In this document: one piece after another, positions 44,918 to 53,110 of the stretch
Position numbering within the stretch: the first letter of the stretch is position 1
How the letters are laid out: every line of letters starts with the position of its first letter
Translations under genes and position numbers: made by a program
NCBI RefSeq assembly: GCF_000619805.1
Contig: NZ_JHUV01000008.1
Coordinates: forward strand, 124,001 to 188,000
Source of the DNA: Sulfurihydrogenibium subterraneum DSM 15120
GTDB lineage: Bacteria; Aquificota; Aquificia; Aquificales; Hydrogenothermaceae
Length of the DNA: 64,000 nucleotides
Direction of reading: 5' to 3'
The notes under the pieces: generated by a model
The model's input: the letters and a program-made list of their open reading frames with translations, nothing else
Told to the model about the DNA's origin: nothing
The model's database searches: none

Positions 44918-45997
44918 TTAAGTTGTTGAACCTTCTTCGTCTAAATACAACTCTCTGAATACTTCGTCTGTTATTTGGACATTTTCCCCTTTAAATCCTG
45001 GGAGTGCTTCCATTCTTACCCATGCAGACCTGTACCATATATCAGTTGGTACTTTATTTACAGGAGCAACTTCTTGAGCTTTTGTTTCTGCGTGGTAATC
45101 CCAGTTCATATAAGCGTTAAAGTCCTGTATTATATCAGTAATAACCATTCCATAATCATTTATAAGAGCTTTTTGGAATTGATGCCATCTTGTTATAGAT
45201 GAATCTCTTAAAGTAAGTCCAAAGTATCCTACACTACCTTCTTGTCTTAAAGCAGCTATTCCTCTCGCTATGAATGCTTTAAATGCTTTCAATGTTTCTG
45301 GTGGGTCAGTAATAAATACGTCAAAAGATTTTAGCCACTCTTCAGGGAATGGATTTCTAAGGTCAAATCTTATAGCCTCTGCGTTATCTATTCCAAGTTC
45401 TTTAAATATTCTGTTATCAAAATCTATAGACCTTTCGTCTATATCAAGGATTAAAACTCTTCTTGGCAATCTTGTTAATGCTACTGCTAAACCTGTAAGG
45501 TCGTCTTCAGCTCCCATAACAAGTATATCTCTGTCTCTCAAATCTTCTCTTGAGTCAAGGAATAAAACTCTTGAAACTGTTGTTTCTGGAGTTACGCTAC
45601 CTTGGTCGTACTCTTGAATTGCTTTTGGCCTGTCTTTTGTAACTTGTAAAAATGTATGATACCACTCTAAATTTGCATAGAAAGGTATTCCTCTTCCTTC
45701 ACAAGCTTTACAAGAGTAATCAACAGCAGGAGGAATTTTTAAGTCTTTTACAAGTTGTAATCCTTTTTCTGTTAAAAGGATTTCATCATTTTCAATTTTA
45801 GCTAATCCTTCTGCAACAAGTTCTTTTACTATCTGTGAGGTTGCTGGAACTGGTTGGTCTGCAAGGTCTACCACTTTCCAAAAGTCAGATGTTGTTAAAA
45901 GTCCTGCTAAAACTCTCTCAACACTTCTGCCGTAAAGCTTGATACCTGTCTTTTCTGAAGCTCTCTGTGCAATAACGTTTAAAACTTCTCTTGCCAA
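44918..45997 (-). CDS. bpsA: N4-bis(aminopropyl)spermidine synthase
   Basis: 359-residue aminopropyltransferase that adds two aminopropyl groups to spermidine to make a branched polyamine, used by thermophiles to stabilise nucleic acids. N-terminal winged-helix-like part (TSQIVKELVAEGLAKIENDE), a SCKACEGRGI cysteine pair, then the catalytic methyltransferase-like domain with MGAEDDLTGLAVAL, LDIDERSIDF and TDPPETLKAFKAFIARGI. TTG start with GAGGTGAG just upstream. It follows speE by 16 bases, its likely substrate supplier. Confidence 0.93.
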   Translation of the reverse strand: MAREVLNVIAQRASEKTGIKLYGRSVERVLAGLLTTSDFWKVVDLADQPVPATSQIVKELVAEGLAKIENDEILLTEKGLQLVKDLKIPPAVDYSCKACEGRGIPFYANLEWYHTFLQVTKDRPKAIQEYDQGSVTPETTVSRVLFLDSREDLRDRDILVMGAEDDLTGLAVALTRLPRRVLILDIDERSIDFDNRIFKELGIDNAEAIRFDLRNPFPEEWLKSFDVFITDPPETLKAFKAFIARGIAALRQEGSVGYFGLTLRDSSITRWHQFQKALINDYGMVITDIIQDFNAYMNWDYHAETKAQEVAPVNKVPTDIWYRSAWVRMEALPGFKGENVQITDEVFRELYLDEEGSTT

Positions 45998-46013
45998 TTT
46001 CTCACCTCTTTAG

Positions 46014-46844
46014 TTATTTTATTAAATCTGATACAAATTTAGGTAATGCGAAAAGAGAAGTATATATTTTATCACAAAAGTATCTTGTGTTCAAATTATT
46101 GATTTTTTCATAATCTTTATCGCTGTTATCAAATATTTTTACATCATCAGAAGCCATAGTAAAGCTCCACATTCCTGCAGGATAGGTAGGTATAAAAGCA
46201 AGATAAGTTCCATAGTTTTTAAAAACTTTTTGTATCTCTTTTACAGCTGTTTTAAAGTACTCCTCCTGTAAAAAAGGAGATTCTGTTTGTGCCGTCATTA
46301 TACCGCCTTTTCTTAATGCACCTTTTACCTTTTCGTAAAAAGATCTTTTAAATAATGCTTCTGCAGGTCCAACGGGGTCTGATAAATCAAGTAAAATTAC
46401 ATCATAGTACTCTTTTCTCTCATCTAAAAATTTATTTCCGTCTTGAACAAAGATAGACACTTTCGGATTGTTTAACTCACACGAAATAGTAGGTAGATAC
46501 TGCTTTGATACGTTTATAACATCTTCATCTATTTCACATAAGTGAACTTCCTTTACAGAAGGGTGTTTTAACACTTCTCTTACAGTTCCTCCATCTCCAC
46601 CACCTATAACCAATACTCTCTCAGGGTTTTGATGCTTTATTAAAGCAGGATGTGCAAGCATTTCATGATATATAAACTCATCTCTTTCTGTTGTTTGAAC
46701 AGCTCCATCAAGTACCAGCATCTTTCCATACTCGTAAGTGTCAAGTAAAAGTATCTCTTGATAATTTGATTGGAGGTATTTAGCTTCTTTTACTTTTACA
46801 GTTAAACCTGTATTTTTAGTTTGATACTCTGTAAACCAGATCAC
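46014..46844 (-). CDS. speE: Spermidine synthase (aminopropyltransferase)
   Basis: 276 residues. Transfers the aminopropyl group of decarboxylated S-adenosylmethionine to putrescine or agmatine. Motifs: YGKMLVLDGAVQTTERDEF, YHEMLAHPAL, VLVIGGGDGGTVREVLKH, EIDEDVI, LLDLSDPVGPAE. The GTG at 46844 is chosen because AAAGGAGG lies seven bases upstream; an ATG 12 codons earlier sits ahead of this site and overlaps the M16 gene. First of two polyamine genes in tandem. Confidence 0.93.
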   Translation of the reverse strand: MIWFTEYQTKNTGLTVKVKEAKYLQSNYQEILLLDTYEYGKMLVLDGAVQTTERDEFIYHEMLAHPALIKHQNPERVLVIGGGDGGTVREVLKHPSVKEVHLCEIDEDVINVSKQYLPTISCELNNPKVSIFVQDGNKFLDERKEYYDVILLDLSDPVGPAEALFKRSFYEKVKGALRKGGIMTAQTESPFLQEEYFKTAVKEIQKVFKNYGTYLAFIPTYPAGMWSFTMASDDVKIFDNSDKDYEKINNLNTRYFCDKIYTSLFALPKFVSDLIK

Positions 46845-46858
46845 TTCTTTTCCTCCTT

Positions 46859-48136
46859 TTACGGTTTTATTATGATACATGTAGAGCCTTGATTAAAGTA
46901 CTTATCGTATAGAGACTCTAAATCTTTTAATTTAACATTTTTTATTAAATCTGTATACATTTTATCCATTTGATAACCAAGTCCAACCGTTTCAAACCAG
47001 CCTAAGTAGTACGCCTGTTTTACTCTTGTCTGATGATCCATTAAAAATCCACCTATGATTTTTTCTTTAGCAGTGTTTATTTCTTCTTCTTTAATTCCCT
47101 CTTTTAAACTTTCAACAACTCTTTTAATTCCTGATACAGCTTCTTCTGTTTTTTTTGGGTCAGTACCTATGTAAGCTACAACAGTTCCTATATTTATTCT
47201 TGTTGGAAAGAAAGACCCAACTGCATAGGCAAGCCCTCTTTTTTCTCTAAGTTCTTGGAATAATCTCGAAGTAAAGCCACTTCCAAGTATTGAGTTTAAA
47301 ACTCTAAAAGATATGTAATCTTTATCTTTAATTGTAGGAGCGTTATAAGCTATCATAATTGTAGATTGAGCACCTTCTCTTTTTATTTCTTTACATGGAA
47401 GATTTTCTATTTTTTTATCTATTTTAGCAAAGTTAAAAGACTCACCTTTTGGAATACTGTTAAATACTTTTAAATACTCGTAAGCTTTTTTATATTCTAA
47501 ATCTCCTACAATAGATACAACCATTCTATTACCATTGTTTAACTGTTTCCATCTGCTGAATACATCTTGGATAGTTATATTAGGAATAGTTTCCTCCAAT
47601 CCTAAAGGAGAGTACTCATAGTTTGTCCCTTTAAAAATCTCTTTTCTTAACTCATCAAATCCATACGCAAAACCTTCTTCTTTTTTAGCTTTTATTTGAG
47701 CTACTACATTCTTTTTTTCTTGTTCTAATTTATCTTCAGGAAATTTAGGATTATTCAGTATGTCTTGGATAATAGATAGAGCTTTCGGAAAATCTTCTAC
47801 TTTTACCGCAAAATCTATCTCTGAAAAGTCTTCAGATGTAGAAGTAGATATAAAACCACCACTATCTTCAAAAAATTTACTAATTTCATACTGAGAATAA
47901 TTTTTTGAACCTTGAAGTAAAAGTTTTAAAGTTAAATTAGTTAATCCTGCCTTTTCTTTTGTATCTTCAAAACTTCCACCTTTTATAAAAATCGACCCAC
48001 CAATTATCCCTCTGCCTTCTGTCTCTTTATATATTAGTGTAATACCATTAGGATAAATATTTTTAACCAAATTCTCTCCTCCAAAAGAAAGGTAAAATAA
48101 ACAAATATTTAATACAATTATTAATCTGATTACCAT
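46859..48136 (-). CDS. M16-family peptidase homologue lacking the zinc motif
   Basis: 425-residue exported protein (signal-like VIRLIIVLNICLFYLSFG) with the two M16 domains: EDTKEKAGLTNLTLKLLLQGS and, later, LREKRGLAYAVGSFFP. The HxxEH zinc site expected at GLTNLTLKL is absent, as in the non-catalytic partner subunits of M16B peptidases. Substrate-binding RGLAYAV is kept. ATG at 48136 has GAGG six bases before it; the ATG four codons upstream has none. It precedes speE by 14 bases, without an obvious functional tie. Confidence 0.83.
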   Translation of the reverse strand: MVIRLIIVLNICLFYLSFGGENLVKNIYPNGITLIYKETEGRGIIGGSIFIKGGSFEDTKEKAGLTNLTLKLLLQGSKNYSQYEISKFFEDSGGFISTSTSEDFSEIDFAVKVEDFPKALSIIQDILNNPKFPEDKLEQEKKNVVAQIKAKKEEGFAYGFDELRKEIFKGTNYEYSPLGLEETIPNITIQDVFSRWKQLNNGNRMVVSIVGDLEYKKAYEYLKVFNSIPKGESFNFAKIDKKIENLPCKEIKREGAQSTIMIAYNAPTIKDKDYISFRVLNSILGSGFTSRLFQELREKRGLAYAVGSFFPTRINIGTVVAYIGTDPKKTEEAVSGIKRVVESLKEGIKEEEINTAKEKIIGGFLMDHQTRVKQAYYLGWFETVGLGYQMDKMYTDLIKNVKLKDLESLYDKYFNQGSTCIIIKP

Positions 48137-48173
48137 AACTAACCTCATGATTTAAATAAGAAGATTATACCAT

Positions 48174-48203
48174 AAAAAGAAAAAGCCCCCTAAAAGGGGG
48201 CTT
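48174..48203 (-). terminator. Intrinsic terminator of the cbb3 oxidase operon
   Basis: Minus strand: AAGCCCCC, loop TTTTA, GGGGGCTT, then TTTCTTTTT. An 8-bp GC-rich stem plus T-run, 25 bases after the last oxidase gene. Confidence 0.9.
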
Positions 48204-48228
48204 GTAATATGAAAATAATTGGAAAAAT

Positions 48229-48453
48229 TTAATTTCTCATTAACTCTCTTAACCAGATATACTTATCTGCAGCTTCGGTACCTTGTCCTACTACTGACAT
48301 CCATCCAAGAAAATCTGGAATCCAATCAAAAACAATGTAGGATACAGTAAACAAGATATACCCTATCCAGAACATCATCCACCAAGTTGGAACTGCATCA
48401 GTAACATAGGTTATTTTGTCTATTGCTCTTGTATTTTCTAAATGTCCAGCCAT
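48229..48453 (-). CDS. CcoP-type membrane anchor without haem domains
   Basis: 74 residues with one membrane helix (about 24-45). The segment VPTWWMMFWIGYILFTVSYI matches the N-terminal FixP_N anchor of CcoP (P-x-WW-x-F pattern), but the two haem c domains of CcoP are absent. GGGAGG precedes the ATG. Last gene of the oxidase operon. Inference: together with the diheme cytochrome at 50922 it replaces CcoP. Confidence 0.7.
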   Translation of the reverse strand: MAGHLENTRAIDKITYVTDAVPTWWMMFWIGYILFTVSYIVFDWIPDFLGWMSVVGQGTEAADKYIWLRELMRN

Positions 48454-48456
48454 ATT

Positions 48457-48744
48457 TTAATACCTCCCTGATTTTTTCTCAGCTTCTATTAATTTTTCTT
48501 CTCTTTCTAATAATTCGTATTTTGGACCTTCAATATCTTTAAAATCTCCCTTTAGATAAGAGTAAATAAAAAGAGTTAACCATCCTGTTAGAGCTACTAT
48601 GTAGCTTATTACTTCTACTAAGAATCCTTTAAGCTCAAATCCAGCTTCTAAGTATGCAACTGTTCTTACAGCAATAATTGAACCTACAACAAAAAGGAAT
48701 ATAAACAGAACCATCAAAGAAACTGTTCGTTGTGTTATCTTCAT
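48457..48744 (-). CDS. Small two-helix protein of cbb3 oxidase operon
   Basis: 95 residues, two hydrophobic helices (about 10-30 and 42-64) and a charged cytoplasmic tail (LLEREEKLIEAEKKSGRY). Position between ccoO and the CcoP-like anchor is that of ccoQ or a small assembly subunit, but length and two-helix shape differ from CcoQ. GGAGG precedes the ATG. A hairpin lies between it and ccoO. Confidence 0.6.
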   Translation of the reverse strand: MKITQRTVSLMVLFIFLFVVGSIIAVRTVAYLEAGFELKGFLVEVISYIVALTGWLTLFIYSYLKGDFKDIEGPKYELLEREEKLIEAEKKSGRY

Positions 48745-48770
48745 TTAATCCACCTCCGGTGGTGTTAAAA

Positions 48771-48786
48771 TGGGGCAAAAGCCCCA
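48771..48786 (-). terminator. Hairpin between ccoO and the small subunits (attenuator-like)
   Basis: Minus strand: TGGGGC, loop TTTT, GCCCCA, then TTTTAA. A 6-bp GC-rich stem with short T-run within the operon could stop part of transcription, or protect the ccoNO message 3' end. Confidence 0.6.
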
Positions 48787-48803
48787 AACTTTTGATAAAT
48801 TCA

Positions 48804-49478
48804 TTACTTTAAGGCCCATTCTTTTGTAGGTTTAACTTCCCAAGAACCTAGCCACATAACATAAGTAAGAAGTCCGATACCTCTTTCGTTAGGAACGATA
48901 TTACCGTTTTTATCCTTTTCAAAGTACCAAGGATATCCAGGCATGTTAGACCCTGGTGAAGTAGTTAGTGGGTTATATAGGTGAGCTACTTGCCAGTCTA
49001 TGTTATGTACTGCAGCTTCTCTTATTAAATCTGGACCGATTCTCTTTGTACCCCATAGAACTGGAGCTTGTAGTTCATTTTGATACTCAGAAGGATAAGA
49101 TACAGTATTAGATACACCGGGGATTCCAAATCTGAGAGTTTCGTTAGAAACCGGTCTTATCATTTGAGAGTGGCAGTTCCAACATCCTTCTGCAACATAC
49201 CAGTGATGCCCAATTCTTAAAGCTTTTTCAAAAGACTTTTCATTTACTTCGCCATAATACTTTTTAAACTGTTCAGGATAGTACATTGCTAATCTTTCAA
49301 AGTCTGCCCATGCAGATGTATTTTTAGCCTTAGCTTCTGCAGCAAGGTCTGATACCTTTTTCATTGGTATATCTTTCAAAACAAACATAGGTAAAGCCCA
49401 AGATATAAAGTCAGCAAATAGGAAGAAGCCCAGCCCTGCTACTAATACTATAAACGGAAAACGTTCCATTTTACCCAT
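48804..49478 (-). CDS. ccoO: cbb3-type cytochrome c oxidase subunit II, CcoO
   Basis: 224-residue membrane-anchored monoheme cytochrome c passing electrons to CcoN. One N-terminal helix (about 8-30), haem motif GCWNCHSQMIRPVSNET with the conserved continuation, Met ligand in SNMPGYPWYF. These are the signature segments of CcoO/FixO. The ATG follows GGAGG and lies 15 bases after ccoN. Confidence 0.93.
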   Translation of the reverse strand: MGKMERFPFIVLVAGLGFFLFADFISWALPMFVLKDIPMKKVSDLAAEAKAKNTSAWADFERLAMYYPEQFKKYYGEVNEKSFEKALRIGHHWYVAEGCWNCHSQMIRPVSNETLRFGIPGVSNTVSYPSEYQNELQAPVLWGTKRIGPDLIREAAVHNIDWQVAHLYNPLTTSPGSNMPGYPWYFEKDKNGNIVPNERGIGLLTYVMWLGSWEVKPTKEWALK

Positions 49479-49493
49479 TTTTAACCACCTCCA

Positions 49494-50903
49494 TTAAGCA
49501 TTTCTGAGTTGAGCTTCTAAACCTTTTCCAGCAGTTGCTGTTTTGTAGAAGTTCATAGCGTACATTAGTAATCCAGTTAACATCATAATACCTGCAACAG
49601 ATCTAAAGTACCAGAAAGGTTTAGAGAAGTTTACAGAGTCGATCCAAGGGTTTAATCCTATCCAGTCAAATCCTTGTACTAATCCAGCGGCTGTAAGGTC
49701 TACAAACATAGCTATAACACCTATTGTTAATAACCAGTAAGCACCCTCTGACATACCTTTTGAGTACATTGTCTCTTTACCAAATAATCTTGGCCATACA
49801 TACTCAGCCATTCCAAGAACCCACATACCAAATGTTCCAAACATTATAAGGTGTGCGTGTCCAGTAACCCAGTCTGTAAAGTGGATAACTTTTTGGAAAG
49901 TTAATGTAACGTGGAATGCACATTGGAAGCAAGTAATCCAGTAGAAGATAGCTCCTGTGTACATATATCTTAGTGGAACGTTGTATTTTAATACTTCTGC
50001 AGAACCTCTTAAAGTCATCATAAAGTTAATTAAAACTGATGTTACTGCAAACTCAATAGCAACTGTTGCAAATACTGCTGAGTACTGAGCAAACATTGGA
50101 ATTGGAGACCATAAGAAATGGTGAACTCCATTCATTGGGTAGAAAAACGCTAATCCCCAGAAACCAAGTAAAGAAAGACCATGAGACCACATTGGTTTTT
50201 TCATTATAACAGGTACGAAGTAGTACATTAATCCCCAAGCAACTGGAGTAACGTAAAGACCAACTAAGTCATGAATGAATGTAGATTGTACAGCTCCTGC
50301 TCCAGAACCTGCAGACCAGAATCTTGGTATAAAGTTACCCATAAATACAACGAGAGGAGTCCATACTAACATTGCAGAAACATACCAACCTGTAACATAA
50401 AGTGGAGCTTTTTGAGATGCTTTAATTATAGGAGCTCCAAATTGTATAGCGTGCAATAATAACCAAGCAACTATTATTGGATCGAGCCACCATGGAGTTT
50501 CACCCCATTCAACGTTATCTGCCTGACCTAAGAAAAGTATAGCTACAACAGTTATTAAAACGGCTGCTTGAAGACCTATAAACATAAATCCACCAAGATA
50601 CTTTTCATTAAGTACTTTATAACCGGTAAATCTTGGAACAGCCCAGTAAAGCAACCCAGTAAACATGTTTACTAAAAATCCATAAGCTGCACCAGCAGTA
50701 TGAATCATTCTTACTCTACCGGGGGATAAAAATTCAATTCCAGGGAAAGGATATATACCGTCAAGCTGTAAAGAGTAGAGGAAACCCATTAAACCTACTA
50801 TAATGAAGAAAATCAAACCCATTGCAACATGAAGCTTAACAAGGGTGTAGTTAACCAAATTGGTTAACTGAACTTCACCTGCTGTTGAAGTAGCAGTTGC
50901 CAT
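49494..50903 (-). CDS. ccoN: cbb3-type cytochrome c oxidase subunit I, CcoN
   Basis: 469-residue, 12-helix catalytic subunit. All haem-copper ligands align: RMIHTAG for low-spin haem b, FIHDLVG and NGVHHFLW for CuB, TGHAHLIM for the two haems, and the cbb3 cross-link Tyr in FFYPMNGVHH. Local sequence around them is divergent from proteobacterial CcoN (for example LIMFGTFGMW). ATG at 50903 has AGGAGG eight bases upstream; the GTG three codons before falls in that site. High-affinity O2 reduction suits a microaerophile. Confidence 0.9.
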   Translation of the reverse strand: MATATSTAGEVQLTNLVNYTLVKLHVAMGLIFFIIVGLMGFLYSLQLDGIYPFPGIEFLSPGRVRMIHTAGAAYGFLVNMFTGLLYWAVPRFTGYKVLNEKYLGGFMFIGLQAAVLITVVAILFLGQADNVEWGETPWWLDPIIVAWLLLHAIQFGAPIIKASQKAPLYVTGWYVSAMLVWTPLVVFMGNFIPRFWSAGSGAGAVQSTFIHDLVGLYVTPVAWGLMYYFVPVIMKKPMWSHGLSLLGFWGLAFFYPMNGVHHFLWSPIPMFAQYSAVFATVAIEFAVTSVLINFMMTLRGSAEVLKYNVPLRYMYTGAIFYWITCFQCAFHVTLTFQKVIHFTDWVTGHAHLIMFGTFGMWVLGMAEYVWPRLFGKETMYSKGMSEGAYWLLTIGVIAMFVDLTAAGLVQGFDWIGLNPWIDSVNFSKPFWYFRSVAGIMMLTGLLMYAMNFYKTATAGKGLEAQLRNA

Positions 50904-50921
50904 CTTAAGCACCTCCTTTTA

Positions 50922-51686
50922 TTATTTTCCTTGATTCATTAGATACGCAATGTAAGAAACTAAATGCCATCTGTCTTCTTCTGATAAATGGTCAAACTTA
51001 GGCATTGGAGAGCCCTCTAAACCTACTGTTAAAACTCTAAAGGTATCTTTTGGAGAAGGACCTGCAGCTCTTACAGGATATGTTAAGTTTGTTGGTGGAA
51101 CTGGTAAAGTTGATGCAATTGGACCATCTCCTTTTCCATTTTCACCATGACAAGCAGTACAGTTTGCAGCGTATAACTCTTTTCCTTTCTCAATAGATTC
51201 TTTCGTAGCAAAGTAAGGTGGTATTTGTTTGATTTGTGAGTAGACAGATTCTCCTGGTTGTTCTTTTTTCCATCTGTCAGAGAATGTTTTGATGTAAGCA
51301 ATAACAGCTCTCTTTTGAACTTCTGGAACTAAGTGGAAAGATGGCATTGGAGTTTGAGGTATACCCCAATCTAACACGTGTAAAAGGTCTTCATCTGTTG
51401 GAAGTGTACCTTCTGGAGTTGACTTCCATCTAAACACACCAGTGTGGAAGTTTGGTGGTTTGTCCTTGAAGAAAGGAGCCGCCATACTGTTACCGTCTCC
51501 ATTTTCACCGTGACAACCAACGCAGAACTTGTTGTAAACCTTGCGACCTGCCTCTTCCATCTCTGTCAGCTCAGCTGTCTTTTTAGCTTGAGCTGGTTTG
51601 GAAGAGTAAACGTGGAGCAGCCCATACACAAAAAGTGCTGGGAAGAAGAAGAACAGGATCCACCTGATAGCTGTGTTTTCTCCCAT
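50922..51686 (-). CDS. Membrane-anchored diheme cytochrome c of the oxidase operon
   Basis: 254 residues: N-terminal helix (about 8-26), then two class I cytochrome domains with FCVGCHGENGDG (about 56) and NCTACHGENGKG (about 171), plus Met ligands in TPMPSFH and SPMPKFDH. The domains resemble those of CcoP or cytochrome c4. It is the first gene of the operon, before ccoN. Because no full CcoP gene follows, it probably serves as the CcoP haem module. GGAGG precedes the ATG. Confidence 0.88.
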   Translation of the reverse strand: MGENTAIRWILFFFFPALFVYGLLHVYSSKPAQAKKTAELTEMEEAGRKVYNKFCVGCHGENGDGNSMAAPFFKDKPPNFHTGVFRWKSTPEGTLPTDEDLLHVLDWGIPQTPMPSFHLVPEVQKRAVIAYIKTFSDRWKKEQPGESVYSQIKQIPPYFATKESIEKGKELYAANCTACHGENGKGDGPIASTLPVPPTNLTYPVRAAGPSPKDTFRVLTVGLEGSPMPKFDHLSEEDRWHLVSYIAYLMNQGK

Positions 51687-51705
51687 GAAAACAACCTCCT
51701 ATAGA

Positions 51706-51749
51706 ATATGATTTAAATCAATATTAAACAAATTGTAAATAAATTTCAA
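51706..51749 (-). promoter_or_regulatory. Promoter and FNR-like palindrome of the cbb3 oxidase operon
   Basis: Minus strand: TTGAAA (51749-51744), 17 bp, TAATAT (51726-51721), directly followed by TGATTTAAATCA (51720-51709), which resembles an FNR/CRP half-site pair TTGAT-N4-ATCAA. The 18-mer ATATGATTTAAATCAATA (51706-51723, plus strand) recurs exactly at 58286-58303 before sco. Its place at the -10 suggests repression rather than class II activation. Confidence 0.68.
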
Positions 51750-51789
51750 GCTTATAATTTAATGTTAAATTTTGTAAAATTTAACACGA

Positions 51790-52110
51790 CTAAATTTCTT
51801 TAATTGTCTCATATATCTCAACAGAAGGATTACCAGCAAACCATTCTTTTGGTGGTGGGTTTTTGTGTGCTTCCGCAAATGCTTGACTTTTTGTATAGTT
51901 TAAAAAACTATCCATATCTTTCCAATATGTAATAATTACAACTTGATTATTAGGTGGCATAGAAGGAAAACTTCTTCCGGCTAAAATCTTCATACCTAAA
52001 AAGCCTTCCATCTTATCAATTCCGTGTTGTCCAAACTTTTCTTTAGACCTTTCTTCAAAATCTTTCATAAACTCTGGCTTGATTGGGAATTTTGTTAAAA
52101 CTACAACCAT
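51790..52110 (-). CDS. Antibiotic biosynthesis monooxygenase (ABM) domain protein
   Basis: 106 residues with a ferredoxin-like dimeric alpha-beta barrel: VVVLTKFPIKPEFMKDFEERS, GFLGMKILAGRS and VVIITYWKDMDSFLNYTKS. Related to IsdG/HmoA-type haem oxygenases and to uncharacterised ABM proteins; the haem-binding residues cannot be judged. GGAGGTG precedes the ATG. One base separates it from pyrD upstream. Confidence 0.78.
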   Translation of the reverse strand: MVVVLTKFPIKPEFMKDFEERSKEKFGQHGIDKMEGFLGMKILAGRSFPSMPPNNQVVIITYWKDMDSFLNYTKSQAFAEAHKNPPPKEWFAGNPSVEIYETIKEI

Positions 52111-53052
52111 TTACACCTCCTTTAAAATCATTTTATGAGCTTTTCCTATTATTTCAGAATAATGTTTATAACCTTTTCTTTTTACATGCTGTTTTAACCC
52201 ATCGATTATTTTTAATGGAGAGTATGGATCATAAAAGTTTGCAGTTCCTACTTGTATAGCAGAAGCTCCGGCTAATATATGTTGAAGAGCATCTTGTATG
52301 TTTGATATACCACCAACTCCTATTATAGATACTTTACTGCCATACTTTGCATAAACTTGCCATATCATTCTAACAGCTATAGGTAAGATTGCAGGTCCTG
52401 ATAATCCACCTGTTATTGTTGAAAGTATAGGTTTTTCTTTTTCTACGTCTATGGCCACACCTAAAAGAGTGTTTATTAAAACTAATCCATCAGCGTTTGC
52501 ACTTACGCAGGCATCCGCAGTGTCAAGAATATTAGTTACATTAGGAGAGAGTTTTACTAAAAGTGGTTTTTTTGTTATCTTTTTCATTTTATAAACAAGG
52601 TCATAAAGGACTTGTGGGTCGCTACCAAAAGCTATTCCACCTTTTTTCACGTTAGGACAGGAAACGTTTAGCTCAAGTCCATCAACACCATCTGCTTTGT
52701 CTAACTTTTCTGCAACAGCTAAATATTCCTCTTCATCTTCTCCAAAAACGTTCGCAAATATCCTTGTATCGTACTTTTTTAATTTAGGTAATGTCTCATT
52801 TATAAAGTAATCTACTCCTGGATTTTGCAGTCCAATAGAGTTAAGCATTCCAGCAGGAGTCTCAACAATCCTTTCTGGCATATTACCTTTTCTTGGTTTT
52901 AAAGAAAGCCCTTTTACAACTATGGCACCAAGAAGTGATAAATCATACAGTTTTGCAACTTCAAGACCATAACTAAAAGTTCCCGAAGCAGTCCAAACAG
53001 GATTTTTAAACTCTATTCCAAATAACGTATGTTTTAAAACATCTTTTTCCAT
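52111..53052 (-). CDS. pyrD: Dihydroorotate dehydrogenase, class 1B
   Basis: 313 residues; oxidises dihydroorotate to orotate with FMN. Start [15 protein letters not shown], catalytic Cys in [15 protein letters not shown], and [27 protein letters not shown] for the FMN phosphate. Class 1B enzymes usually pair with the PyrK Fe-S/FAD subunit, which is not encoded nearby. Length is standard. Confidence 0.93.
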   Translation of the reverse strand: MEKDVLKHTLFGIEFKNPVWTASGTFSYGLEVAKLYDLSLLGAIVVKGLSLKPRKGNMPERIVETPAGMLNSIGLQNPGVDYFINETLPKLKKYDTRIFANVFGEDEEEYLAVAEKLDKADGVDGLELNVSCPNVKKGGIAFGSDPQVLYDLVYKMKKITKKPLLVKLSPNVTNILDTADACVSANADGLVLINTLLGVAIDVEKEKPILSTITGGLSGPAILPIAVRMIWQVYAKYGSKVSIIGVGGISNIQDALQHILAGASAIQVGTANFYDPYSPLKIIDGLKQHVKRKGYKHYSEIIGKAHKMILKEV

Positions 53053-53110
53053 TCTCTGCCCTCATTTAATGATAAAATAATATGATACCTTAAAAGTAAA
53101 GGAGTATCAA

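Noticed and set aside
49494-51686. Nitric oxide reductase in place of cbb3 oxidase
   Set aside because: CcoO motifs are clear, the CuB ligands align with CcoN and the cross-link Tyr is present; NorB-type glutamates were not seen.
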